From Alphaproteobacteria bacterium (GTDB lineage: Bacteria; Pseudomonadota; Alphaproteobacteria; Reyranellales; Reyranellaceae): DNA of 64,000 nt. Positions 24,975 through 33,825 of this stretch are shown here, in pieces. The stretch lies in assembly GCA_017308235.1 (NCBI GenBank), contig JAFKFL010000026.1, forward strand, positions 52,313 to 116,312. The letters are read 5' to 3'. The first letter of the stretch is position 1. Every line of letters starts with the position of its first letter. Below the pieces are notes generated by a model. That model did not search any database and was not told the DNA's origin. It worked only from the letters and a program-made list of their open reading frames with translations. The position numbers were made by a program, and so were the translations under genes.

Positions 24975-26431
24975 CAGTTGTAGCCCGGCGGCGGCACGAA
25001 GCTGCGATATTCCTCTTCGAGGAGCTTGGCGAAGGCGATGGTGGAATAGTCGCCGTACTGCGGGCCGATGATCTGCACGCCGATCGGCAAGCCTTCGGGG
25101 CTCTGTCCGATCGGCGCCGCGGTCGCGGGCAGCCAGGTGACGCACGAGTAGCCCGCCCAGAAGATCTGGTCGACCACCGGCACCTTCTTGTTGTTCACGA
25201 TGATGGTGCGCTTGTGGCGCAGGCCCTCCTGGTCGTGCGGGAAGGCTGCGGTTACCGCGACCGGACAGAGCATGAGATCCCAGTCCTGGAAGAAGGCGTC
25301 CCAGGCGAGCCGCATGCGGTGCCGCTTCTCGTTGAGCTGCAGCCAGGTGCGATGGGGCAGCGAGTTGCCGCGCTGCATTTGGGCGAAGTAGCTCATGTCA
25401 TCGGCCGGCAGCGATGCAGCGTCGGCCACCGCCTGCTGATAGACCGCATCGGGCATGCGGGCCGAGGTGGCGGCGCGCAGCAGCCGGATATAGACGTCGT
25501 TGATCTCGGCGGTGTCGAAGGCCGGACGCGCCTTGTCACTCACCTTCACCTTCTTCTTGACGAGGAAATCGGCGAGCTTCTGGATCTCGGTCTGGACCGT
25601 GTGATCGACCTCGGCATTGGGATCGGAGAGAAGCACCGCGACCTTGAAGTCACGCAGCTTCTTCTTTTTGGGCCGCGGCAGGCTGAGCGTCCAGCCGCGT
25701 GCGTCGATCGCGTCGGGCCCTGCCATGATATCCATTGCGATCTCGAGATCGCGGGCGCTGCGGGCGAGCGGTCCCACCACGCCGATATCGCCGTAGGCAA
25801 CGTTGCCCGCCAGCGCATGACCCTTGGGGCAGACCACGTTCCAGGTCGGCTTGTGGCCCCACACGCCGCAATAGTGCGCGGGATTGCGGATCGAGGCACC
25901 GATGTCGCTGCCCGCCTCGATGCCGGTGAGCCCGGCGGCCAGCGCCGCGCCCGAACCGCCCGACGAACCGCCGGGCGTACGGGAAAGATCCCAGGGATTG
26001 TTGGTGCTGCCGTAGACCTCGTTGTAGCTCTGCCAGTCGGCGAGGTTCAGCGGCACGTTGGTCTTGCCGAACAGCGTCACGCCGGCATCGATCATGCGCT
26101 GGGCGACCAATGAATTTTGCTCGGCGACGCTGTTCTTGAACGCGGGATCGCCCCAGGTGGTGACGAAGCCTTCGACGTCGAACGACTCCTTGATGGTCAT
26201 CGGCACGCCGTGCAGCGGGCCGAGCTTCTTGCCAGCCTTCACGGCCTTGTCGGCCGCCTTGGCGCGCTTGCGAGCGCCTTCGATGTTGGTGGCGATAACG
26301 GCGTTGAGCTTGGGGTTGTGAGCCTCGATCCGCTTCAGATAGAGGTCGAGCAGTTCGAGGCATCCGATCTTCTTCTTGCGCACCGCGGCGGCAAGCTGGT
26401 GGGCGGTCTGGAACGGCAGGTCGAGGGGCAT
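24974..26431 (-). CDS. Amidase-signature family hydrolase
   Basis: The 485-residue amidase has the Ser-cisSer-Lys triad: Lys81 in MTIKES, Ser156 in GGSSGGS, and nucleophile Ser180 in GSDIGASIRNP. GPLHGVPMTIK and the Gly/Ser-rich loop are canonical. It hydrolyses a carboxamide to acid and ammonia, with unknown substrate. It is not accompanied by GatB or GatC, so it is not a tRNA amidotransferase subunit. It is first in the operon with apt and the methyltransferase. Confidence 0.92.
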   Translation of the reverse strand: MPLDLPFQTAHQLAAAVRKKKIGCLELLDLYLKRIEAHNPKLNAVIATNIEGARKRAKAADKAVKAGKKLGPLHGVPMTIKESFDVEGFVTTWGDPAFKNSVAEQNSLVAQRMIDAGVTLFGKTNVPLNLADWQSYNEVYGSTNNPWDLSRTPGGSSGGSGAALAAGLTGIEAGSDIGASIRNPAHYCGVWGHKPTWNVVCPKGHALAGNVAYGDIGVVGPLARSARDLEIAMDIMAGPDAIDARGWTLSLPRPKKKKLRDFKVAVLLSDPNAEVDHTVQTEIQKLADFLVKKKVKVSDKARPAFDTAEINDVYIRLLRAATSARMPDAVYQQAVADAASLPADDMSYFAQMQRGNSLPHRTWLQLNEKRHRMRLAWDAFFQDWDLMLCPVAVTAAFPHDQEGLRHKRTIIVNNKKVPVVDQIFWAGYSCVTWLPATAAPIGQSPEGLPIGVQIIGPQYGDYSTIAFAKLLEEEYRSFVPPPGYN

Positions 26432-26506
26432 GGGTGGAAAATCCGAGGCAGCATGGAGAAGGGTTTCGCCGTAGCATATTTCGTCCGAGGGGAGGAGGAA
26501 GAAGCC

Positions 26507-27955
26507 ATGGCGAACGATCTGCGCTTTGCGGGCGCGCCCGAGCCGCCGACGGACGCCAAGGGACCGACTGGCCGCTTGGCGGATTGGCTACAAAGCCTGA
26601 CCCTGGATGCGGTGCCTGCCGACGTGCAGGCCCGCGCCAAGCACCTCCTGCTCGACGGCATTGCCTGCGCGCTGGTGGGCGCCAAGCTTCCGTGGTCGCG
26701 CACCGCGGTCGAGATCATCCAGCGCTTCGAGGGCCGCGGCGAACGGACCATCATCGGCTGGGGCGTCACGACCAGCGGGCCGGTGGCATGCCTGCTGAAT
26801 GGCACTTTCATCCAGGGCTTCGAACTCGACGACTTCCATCCGTGGGGACCGTTGCACAGCGCGTCACTGGTGTTGCCCTCGCTGCTCGCCTGCGCGGAGG
26901 AGCTGGGCCCAGTGACGGGACCGGTGACGGGCGCCGAATTCCTGCGGGGCGCCATCGCGGGCTTCGAGGTCGGGCCGCGGGTCGGCATGGCGCTGCACGG
27001 CCAGCAGATGCTGTCGCGCGGCTGGCATTCCGGCTCGGTATTCGGGCCGCACGCGAGTGCTGCTGCAGCAGGCGTGCTGCTCGGCCTCGATGCCGCACGT
27101 TTCGAGGACGCGCTGGGGCTCGCCGCGACGCAGTCCGCCGGCCTGATGGCGGCGCAGTTCGAATCGATGGGCAAGCGCATGCATCACGGCTTCGCGGCGC
27201 GCAACGGCCTCTACGCGGCGATGCTGGCTGCGGGCGGCTATACCGGCATCAAGCGCGTGTTCGAGCGCGACTACGGCGGCTTCCTCTCGGTGTTCGGCGA
27301 GGGCCATGCACCCGATGCCAGCAAGATTACAGATGGACTCGGCGAGCGTTGGGAGACCCAACGAATCGCGGTCAAGCCCTACGCGGCGATGGGTGCGCTG
27401 CATGCCCCGCTCGACGCTATCTTCGACATCCGGGCCAAGCGGCCGTTCGCGAGCGGCGACGTCGAGCATATCGACATCTATATGTCGCACGCCGCCTATC
27501 ATCACGGCTGGTGGAAGCTCGAGCGGCCGCTGACGACGATCGCGGCGCAGATGAACGTGGGTTATGCGGTGGCCGTCGCGATCCTCGACGGCGCGGCGAT
27601 GGTCCAGCAGTTCGCGCCCAAGAGGATCGATAGCGATGACGTGTGGGCGCTGATCCCCCGGATCGAAGCGCACCACGAGCCCGAGTTCGACAAGCCCGGC
27701 ATGGCGCGCAAGACCCGCATGACGGTGCGGCTGAAAGACGGAACGATGCTGCAGCATACGGTCGAGGCTGCGCGCACGATTGCCCAGCCGCTCACCAACG
27801 ACCAGATCGTCGCCAAGTACCGCACGCTCACCGACGGTATCGTCGACGCCAAGCGCCAGGCCGCCATCGTCGAGCTGGTGCAGTCTCTGGAGACGATGAA
27901 GGACGTCTCCGCGCTGACGCGTTTGCTGGCGCCAGAGGTCGGGGCGGCGTTCTGA
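26507..27955 (+). CDS. MmgE/PrpD family protein
   Basis: The 482-residue protein belongs to the 2-methylcitrate-dehydratase-like MmgE/PrpD family. Signs are the N-terminal all-helical part with HLLLDGIACALVG, NGTFIQGFELDDFHP with conserved Asp, HSGSVFGPHASAAAAG, and the C-terminal lid domain starting near VEHIDIYMSH. Related proteins include iminodisuccinate hydrolase and cis-aconitate decarboxylase, so the reaction is open. GGAGGAGG precedes ATG 26507. It is divergent from the amidase. Confidence 0.88.
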   Translation: MANDLRFAGAPEPPTDAKGPTGRLADWLQSLTLDAVPADVQARAKHLLLDGIACALVGAKLPWSRTAVEIIQRFEGRGERTIIGWGVTTSGPVACLLNGTFIQGFELDDFHPWGPLHSASLVLPSLLACAEELGPVTGPVTGAEFLRGAIAGFEVGPRVGMALHGQQMLSRGWHSGSVFGPHASAAAAGVLLGLDAARFEDALGLAATQSAGLMAAQFESMGKRMHHGFAARNGLYAAMLAAGGYTGIKRVFERDYGGFLSVFGEGHAPDASKITDGLGERWETQRIAVKPYAAMGALHAPLDAIFDIRAKRPFASGDVEHIDIYMSHAAYHHGWWKLERPLTTIAAQMNVGYAVAVAILDGAAMVQQFAPKRIDSDDVWALIPRIEAHHEPEFDKPGMARKTRMTVRLKDGTMLQHTVEAARTIAQPLTNDQIVAKYRTLTDGIVDAKRQAAIVELVQSLETMKDVSALTRLLAPEVGAAF

Positions 27956-30442
27956 CTATCGCGGCCGCGGCCGTACACGCGCCGTCGGTTCGGCGACCAG
28001 AGGATCGTCGGGCCAGTAGTGGCGCGGATAGCGGCCTTTGAGCTCGGCCTTCACCGCCTTGTAGCCGTTGGCCCAAAAGCTCGCGAGATCGCGCGTCACC
28101 TGCACCGGCCGGCGGGCCGGCGAGAGCAGATGGATCGTAAGCGGAACGCCCCTTCCGCCAACGCCCATTCCGCCAACTCGGGGCGTGTCGGTGAGGCCGA
28201 ACATTTCCTGCAATCGCACCGAAAGCGTGGGTTCTGCCGGGTTGGCGTAGTCGATCGGCACGCGCGAACCGCTTGGCACCTCGACATGGGTCGGCGCGAG
28301 CGAATCGAGCTGGCGTTGGCGCTCCCACGGCACCAGTGCCTTGAGAGCGGCGCCAAGATCTATGCGGTCGAGATGGCTGCGCCGCGACACGCCGTCGAGG
28401 AAAGGCGCCAGCCACTCGTCCAGCGAGGCAAGCAGGGCTGCGTCCGATAGGTCTGGCCAACCAGCAGGATCGAGGGCGCGCAGGAAGGCGATGCGTTGCC
28501 GCCACTTCGCGAGATCGTCGCTCCAGGGGAGGACAGCAATGCCGAGCTGGCGCACGCCCTCCAGCATCGCGGCTTTCACTTTATCAGGATCGGGTTTCGC
28601 GAGCGGCTTGTCTTCGAGGAGCAGCGCGCCCAGCCGACGCCGCTGCTGGGCCAGCACCGCGCCTTCGCGCGCGTTCCATTGCACGAGCTGCTCGTCGACG
28701 ATGCGCTCGGCGAAGAGCTCCTCGATCTCGGGCGCGGTGATGGGCGCGGCGAGGTAGATGCGCGAATCCTGGGCCGAGCCATCGAGGTCGGCCACGACCA
28801 AAAATTCCTCGGTAGCCATCGGATCGCCCTCCGGCAATACAGCGCCGCGACCGCCGGAGAGGAGATAGCGACCGGCCGTTCCCGGCCGCCGGCGGCCGAC
28901 GCGATCGGGATAGGCAAGTGCCAGCAGGGCGCCGGTCATCGAGACATCGGGCGTCTCGTCCCGGGCCTCGCGCTGCGTAAGTCGCCGAGCCGACTCCTGG
29001 ATCAGCCGCAGCGCGCCGTCGCGCTTGCCGCTGAGGGCGATGTCGACACGATGGCGCAGATCGACATCGCGCTGGCCCGGTGGCAGGCGCAGAAAGTCGC
29101 GTTCGCTCAGGATTGCAACCAGAAGTGCCGCGACACGGCCCTGTTTCAGGTCGCGGCCCTTCAGCACGAGATGCGCCAGCCGCGGATGTTGACCGAGGCG
29201 CACCATGGCGCGGCCGTGTGGCGTGATCGCGCCAGCCGCATCGAGCGCGCCGAGATCGAGCAGGAGAGCGCGCGCCGTCGCAAGCGACGCGGCGGGAGGC
29301 GATGTCAGCCACGGCAAAGCAGCGGCATCGCTCACGCCCCAGGCCGCAAGCTCCAGCGCCAAGGGAGCGAGGTCGGCATCAAGGATCTCTGGCGGCGTGA
29401 AAGGCAGCAGCCCGCGCTGCGCCTCTTCGGTCCACAGCCTGTAGCAGACGCCCGGTTCGAGTCGGCCGGCGCGACCGCGGCGCTGGTCGGCGGAGGCCTG
29501 GCTCACGCGCACCGTCTCTAAGCGCGTCATGCCCGAGCGCGGGGAGAATCGCGGCACGCGCATCTGGCCGCCGTCGATCACGATGCGCACCCCCTCGATG
29601 GTGAGGCTGGTCTCGGCGATCGAGGTGGCGAGCACGACCTTGCGCCGGCCGGCGGGCGAGGGGGCAATGGCGCGATCCTGTTCGGCCGGCGAGAGGTCGC
29701 CGTAGAGCGGCGCCACGTCGATGTTGGCGCCTAGACCGGAGAGACGCTCCTGCACGCGCCGGATCTCCCCGACACCGGGCAGGAAGACCAGCGCGCTGCC
29801 ACCTTCTTCGCTGAGCGCGCGTCGGACCGCATTCGCGGCCGTGTCTTCGATACGGCCCGCGGCTTCGCGGTCGAGATAGCGGGTCTCGACCGGAAACATG
29901 CGGCCGGCCGATTCGACCAGCGGTGCACCGCCCAATCGTTCGCTCACCGGACCAGGATCGAGCGTCGCCGACATGGCGATCACGCGCAGGTCCTCGCGCA
30001 ACGCGGTCTGCGATTCGCGCACCAGGGCGAAGGAAAGGTCGGTTTCCAGGCCACGTTCGTGCAGCTCGTCGAAGATCACGCAGCCGACGCCCTCGAGCGC
30101 GGGATCGTCCTGAAGCATGCGCAGGAAGAGACCGTCGGTGACGACCTCGATGCGCGTCTTTGGTCCGACTTTCGTGTCGAGCCGCACGCGATAACCCACG
30201 GTTTCGCCGACCTGTTCGCCCAATGTTGCTGCCATGCGTCGCGCCGCCGCCCGCGCGGCGAGCCGCCGTGGCTCCTGCATCACGATCTTTTTATGATCCC
30301 CAAGCCACGGCGCATCGAGCAGGGCCAGCGGCACGCGCGTCGTCTTGCCGGCGCCGGGCGGCGCCACCAGCACCGCCGCATTGCGCCCGACCAGCACGGA
30401 CAGAAGCCGCGGCAGCGCCTCGTCGACGGGAAGGGAGTTCAT
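27956..30442 (-). CDS. hrpB: ATP-dependent RNA helicase HrpB
   Basis: The 828-residue DEAH-box helicase has Walker A PPGAGKTT (residues 28-35), a DELH box in VIFDELHERG, the SAT motif in VIAMSATLD, and TSIAETSLTI and QRRGRAGR in the second RecA domain. The HrpB-specific C-terminal domain ends with the conserved FWANGYKAVKAELKGRYPRHYWPDDP. The length matches the family. HrpB is a cytosolic RNA helicase of poorly defined role. It converges on PrpD with no gap. Confidence 0.97.
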   Translation of the reverse strand: MNSLPVDEALPRLLSVLVGRNAAVLVAPPGAGKTTRVPLALLDAPWLGDHKKIVMQEPRRLAARAAARRMAATLGEQVGETVGYRVRLDTKVGPKTRIEVVTDGLFLRMLQDDPALEGVGCVIFDELHERGLETDLSFALVRESQTALREDLRVIAMSATLDPGPVSERLGGAPLVESAGRMFPVETRYLDREAAGRIEDTAANAVRRALSEEGGSALVFLPGVGEIRRVQERLSGLGANIDVAPLYGDLSPAEQDRAIAPSPAGRRKVVLATSIAETSLTIEGVRIVIDGGQMRVPRFSPRSGMTRLETVRVSQASADQRRGRAGRLEPGVCYRLWTEEAQRGLLPFTPPEILDADLAPLALELAAWGVSDAAALPWLTSPPAASLATARALLLDLGALDAAGAITPHGRAMVRLGQHPRLAHLVLKGRDLKQGRVAALLVAILSERDFLRLPPGQRDVDLRHRVDIALSGKRDGALRLIQESARRLTQREARDETPDVSMTGALLALAYPDRVGRRRPGTAGRYLLSGGRGAVLPEGDPMATEEFLVVADLDGSAQDSRIYLAAPITAPEIEELFAERIVDEQLVQWNAREGAVLAQQRRRLGALLLEDKPLAKPDPDKVKAAMLEGVRQLGIAVLPWSDDLAKWRQRIAFLRALDPAGWPDLSDAALLASLDEWLAPFLDGVSRRSHLDRIDLGAALKALVPWERQRQLDSLAPTHVEVPSGSRVPIDYANPAEPTLSVRLQEMFGLTDTPRVGGMGVGGRGVPLTIHLLSPARRPVQVTRDLASFWANGYKAVKAELKGRYPRHYWPDDPLVAEPTARVRPRPR

Positions 30443-30487
30443 GACGGGCGCTTATAGCCTATGATGGTCGAAGATCGGAGAAACGCC

Positions 30488-30874
30488 TTGGTCAAGCTCA
30501 CCTTCTGTCTGCACCGGCTGTCGAGCCTGTCGCTGGCGGAGTTCCAGGATTACTGGCTGAACAAGCACGGGCCGTTGGTGCGCCGTCTGCAGCCCGCACT
30601 GCGCATGGCGCGCTACGTGCAGGTCCATCGCCTCGATGGCGATCTTGTCACGGGCATGCAGCGGGTACGCGGTGCGCCCGAGCCGTTCGACGGCATTGCT
30701 GAGCTGTGGTGGACCGACGAAGAGACCTTTCGCGGCGCCGGCCGCGACCCGCAGGCGCGCGAGGCCGGCCGGTTGTTGCTGGAGGACGAGGCGAAGTTCA
30801 TCGATCTCGCGCGCTCGCCTTTGTGGCTGAACCGCGAGCAAGTGATCTATTCGGAGTCAGGTGCCTCATGCTGA
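30488..30874 (+). CDS. EthD-domain protein
   Basis: The product of about 128 residues is a ferredoxin-like-fold EthD protein: LVKLTFCLHRL, then FQDYWLNKHGPLV, AELWWTDEETF and EDEAKFIDLARSPLW. I prefer the TTG at 30488, preceded by GGAGA at good spacing, over the ATG at 30461, which lacks a ribosome-binding site. EthD proteins assist oxidative degradation or act as small decarboxylases/cyclases, and the role here is unclear. The stop overlaps the Bug-receptor start by seven bases. Confidence 0.82.
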   Translation: MVKLTFCLHRLSSLSLAEFQDYWLNKHGPLVRRLQPALRMARYVQVHRLDGDLVTGMQRVRGAPEPFDGIAELWWTDEETFRGAGRDPQAREAGRLLLEDEAKFIDLARSPLWLNREQVIYSESGASC

Positions 30875-31830
30875 GACGAAATTTACTTGGCGCCAGCGCT
30901 GCTGCCCTTTGGGCGGGACGGGCTTGGGCGCAAACCCCTTATCCGTCGAGGCCGATCCGCCTCGTCATCGGCTACGCGCCGGGCGGCGGCAACGACCTGA
31001 TCGCGCGTATCGTTGCCGCCAAGCTGCAGGAGAAGCTCGGCCAGCCGGTCGTGGTTGAGAACAAGCCCGGTGCGCAGTCGATCGTGGCGGCGGAGATCGT
31101 CGCCAAGGCGCCACCCGACGGTTACACGCTGTTCGTCGCGCCGAGCGGGCCGCTCTCGATCAATCCCGCCGTCTATTCGAAGTTGCCCTACGATCCGGCA
31201 AAGGATTTCGCGCCCGTTTCGCTGCTGGCCGAATTCCCGCTCCTGCTGGTGGTGGGACCCGACCAACCGGTGAAGAGCGTCCAGGAGCTGGTGGCCTATG
31301 GTCGCGCCAACCCCAAGCTCGCCAACTACGCGTCGGCCGCCACGGCGTTTCAGCTGGCGTCGGAGCTCTTCAACCAGCGCACCGACTCGCACTTCCAGTA
31401 CATCCCCTACAAGGGCAGTGGCGAGATGGCGCAAGCGGTGATGAGCGGGCAGGTGCTGATGGCGATCGCCGATACCGGACCGCTCGCGGGGCCATTGAAG
31501 GGTGGCAAGCTGCGCGCACTCGCGGTGACGACCGCCAAACGATCCGCCGATTTCCCCGACGTGCCGACGCTGGCCGAGGTCGGCATTCCTGACATGGAGA
31601 TCTCGCTCTGGACCGGGATCGTGGCGCCCGCCGGCACGCCCGCCGATATCGTCTCTCGCCTGCAGAAGGCGATTGCCGAATCGATCGCCTTGCCCGACGT
31701 ACGCGCAGCGCTGGCGGCAATCGCCGTCGATCCGCGCAGCACGACCGCGGAGGAGTACCGCGACCTGATCACTCGCGACACCGCACGCTGGAAAGCGGTC
31801 GCGACCAAAGCCAACATCAAGCTCGACTGA
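30868..31830 (+). CDS. TTT-system solute-binding receptor (Bug family), first copy
   Basis: The 320-residue periplasmic protein has a cleavable signal peptide ending near Ala21 (AWA). The Bug core follows: RPIRLVIGYAPGGGNDLIAR, VENKPGA, PDGYTLF, then YIPYKGSGEMAQAV. Bug proteins bind carboxylates for tripartite tricarboxylate transporters, and many exist without transporter genes nearby, as here. It lies between an EthD gene and a ThDP-enzyme gene, probably in one operon. Substrate unknown. Confidence 0.9.
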   Translation: MLRRNLLGASAAALWAGRAWAQTPYPSRPIRLVIGYAPGGGNDLIARIVAAKLQEKLGQPVVVENKPGAQSIVAAEIVAKAPPDGYTLFVAPSGPLSINPAVYSKLPYDPAKDFAPVSLLAEFPLLLVVGPDQPVKSVQELVAYGRANPKLANYASAATAFQLASELFNQRTDSHFQYIPYKGSGEMAQAVMSGQVLMAIADTGPLAGPLKGGKLRALAVTTAKRSADFPDVPTLAEVGIPDMEISLWTGIVAPAGTPADIVSRLQKAIAESIALPDVRAALAAIAVDPRSTTAEEYRDLITRDTARWKAVATKANIKLD

Positions 31831-31840
31831 GGATTCCACG

Positions 31841-33571
31841 ATGGACACCAACGAAGCCCGCCATTCCACCGCGCATTATTTCCTCGAAGGCCTGACCGAA
31901 GTCGGCTTCGACTATCTGTTCTGCAACTTCGGCACCGACCATGCGCCGTTGATCGAGGCGATGGCCGCGTTCCGCCGTGCCGGGCGCTTCATGCCCTCGA
32001 CCATCCTTTGCCCGCACGAGAACACCGCGATGCACATGGCGGCGGGCTATGCCATCGCCACCGGGCGCGGGCAGGGCGTGATGGTGCATGTCGATGCCGG
32101 CACGGCGAATGCGGCGATGGCCATGCACAATCTCTGCCGCGCCCGCATCCCGGTGATGCTGATGGCGGGCAAGGCGCCGTTCACCACCCGCGGCGAACTT
32201 TTGGGCACGCGCGACAGCTATGTGCATTTCGTGCAGGAGCCGTTCGACCAGGCGAGCGTCGTGCGGCCCTACAGCAAGTGGGAATACAACCTGCCGTCCG
32301 GCGTGATCGCCAAGGAGGCGCTGCGCCGCGCGCACACGGTGATGGAGAGCGATCCGAAGGGGCCGGTCTATCTCACCTTCCCGCGCGAGACCCTGACCGA
32401 CACCTGGTCGGAGGGCTCGATCCGCTCCTATCCCGCCGAGCGCTTCGGCGCCGTGGCGGCGCGCGGCGTCGATGCCGAGGCGATCGAGGTGCTGGCGAAC
32501 AGGCTGCTGGCGGCCGAGCGTCCGTTGCTCATCACGGCCTACTCCGGCCGCAACCATGCGACGGTCGCGGTGCTCGACGAGCTCGCGCGCTTCGCCGGCA
32601 TCCGGGTGGTGGAAAACAATCCGCTCTACGTGAACCTGCCGCACAACTCGCCCTGCCACGGCGGCTTCGCGCCGGCGAAAGCGCTCGCCGAGGCGGATGT
32701 CGGATTGCTGGTCGATGTCGACGTGCCGTGGATCCCGGCCGACGCGCCGGAGAATCCGGGCACCTGGTGGGCCCATATCGACGTCGATGCCGAGAAGCGC
32801 AATTTCCCGATATGGACGTTCCCCGGCAACCTGCGCCTGCCGGGCGACAGTCACCGTATCCTCTCGGATCTGCTGGCGGCACTGAAAGCGCGGGCCGACG
32901 CCAACTTCCAAAAGGCCGCCGCAGCGCGAGTCGCGAAGCTTGTGGCGGAAGGCGAGGCGCGGCGCGAGCAGGCGGCCAAGATGGCGGGCGAACGCGGCAT
33001 TGCGGGCCAAATCAACCCGCACTTCCTGTGCGCCACGCTCGCCAAGGCGCTCGATCCCTCGGCCATCGTGCTGAACGAGGCGATCCGCAACACAGGCGTC
33101 GTGCTCGCCCAGTTGCCGCGCACCGAACCGGGCACGCTGGTCGGCCTTTCGGGCGGCGGCCTCGGCTTCTCTGGCGGCATGGCGCTGGGGCTGAAGCTCG
33201 CACAGCCCGAGCGCACCGTGGTGCAGATCGTGGGCGACGGCACTTTCTATTTCTCCAACCCGCAATCGACCCTGGCCGTCGGCCGGCAATACAAGCTGCC
33301 GGTGCTGACGGTAGTGCTCGACAACACCGGCTGGGGCGCGGTGAAGGCGGCGACCTTGCGCGTCTATCCCGACGGCGAGGCCAGGTCCGCCGACGACTAC
33401 GGCGCCACGCTTGCGCCCGACATGAATTTCGCCAAGGTCGCTGAAGCCGCCGGCGCGCACGGCGAGCTCGTCTCCGATCCCGACGCCGTCGAGGCCGCCG
33501 TCACCCGCTGCCTCTACGCCCTGCGCGCCGGCCGCTCCGCCGTCCTGCACGCCCGGGTGACGAAGATCTGA
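31841..33571 (+). CDS. Thiamine-diphosphate-dependent enzyme (acetolactate synthase/benzoylformate decarboxylase-like)
   Basis: The 576-residue enzyme has the ThDP-activating Glu60 in LCPHENTAMHMAAGYA. A central Rossmann-like domain and the ThDP/Mg motif VGDGTFYFSNPQSTLAV...VVLDNTGW near the C terminus complete the three-domain fold. It is larger than typical benzoylformate decarboxylases (about 530) and lacks an obvious partner small subunit. It likely decarboxylates or ligates a 2-oxo acid. It is ten bases downstream of the Bug receptor gene, so the receptor may deliver its substrate or a precursor. Confidence 0.87.
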   Translation: MDTNEARHSTAHYFLEGLTEVGFDYLFCNFGTDHAPLIEAMAAFRRAGRFMPSTILCPHENTAMHMAAGYAIATGRGQGVMVHVDAGTANAAMAMHNLCRARIPVMLMAGKAPFTTRGELLGTRDSYVHFVQEPFDQASVVRPYSKWEYNLPSGVIAKEALRRAHTVMESDPKGPVYLTFPRETLTDTWSEGSIRSYPAERFGAVAARGVDAEAIEVLANRLLAAERPLLITAYSGRNHATVAVLDELARFAGIRVVENNPLYVNLPHNSPCHGGFAPAKALAEADVGLLVDVDVPWIPADAPENPGTWWAHIDVDAEKRNFPIWTFPGNLRLPGDSHRILSDLLAALKARADANFQKAAAARVAKLVAEGEARREQAAKMAGERGIAGQINPHFLCATLAKALDPSAIVLNEAIRNTGVVLAQLPRTEPGTLVGLSGGGLGFSGGMALGLKLAQPERTVVQIVGDGTFYFSNPQSTLAVGRQYKLPVLTVVLDNTGWGAVKAATLRVYPDGEARSADDYGATLAPDMNFAKVAEAAGAHGELVSDPDAVEAAVTRCLYALRAGRSAVLHARVTKI

Positions 33572-33587
33572 CGCGTGGAGATTGCCA

Positions 33588-33719
33588 ATGGATAAGGACA
33601 AGGCGGCCACGCTCGACGGAATGATGCGCGCCTCTCGTACGCTAGGTGCACTTGCGAAGATTGATTCCACCGTCGTTCCTCAAACGTCCACGATTGTCAC
33701 GATCGAGGATTTCGCTTAG
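33588..33719 (+). pseudogene. Short ORF, possible truncated gene start at the toxin-locus junction
   Basis: A 43-codon frame starts MDKDKAATLDGMMRASRTLG, seven bases after a clear GGAG and 16 bases after the ThDP-enzyme stop. After about 25 codons it enters the conserved leader block of the second Pro-rich toxin-like gene and soon hits TAG. This pattern suggests the 5' end of a former third operon gene cut by arrival of the toxin locus. A genuine small protein cannot be excluded. Confidence 0.4.
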
Positions 33720-33825
33720 GCAGGAATCGTTAGCCGGCATCGTCACGTTGCTCTTTCGAGAGCGGCGCGGGGACAAGCGGCGAACTTCACCCGCCCATCA
33801 AGGGCCAGATGGAGATTCGCGCGCC
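33669..33825 (+). promoter_or_regulatory. Conserved leader of the Pro-rich toxin-like family, copy 2
   Basis: This block repeats the leader at 23389-23536 in inverted orientation, with several identical runs of 20 or more bases. Its hairpin (gctct ttcg agagc) differs in sequence from that of copy 1 but stays paired, as expected if structure matters. It ends at the ribosome-binding site GGAG before the ATG at 33826. Confidence 0.8.

Noticed and set aside
31817..33670. A 617-codon open frame on the reverse strand opposite the ThDP enzyme
   Set aside because: It is Arg/His/Gly-rich without recognisable domains and mirrors the codon bias of the well supported ThDP gene; GC-rich DNA routinely leaves such antisense frames open.
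33669..33825. EcfG-type general-stress promoter (GGAAC and CGTT boxes) in the toxin leader
   Set aside because: GGAAT and CGTT occur but at spacings unlike the 16-17 bases expected, and the GGAAC is not shared by both copies.
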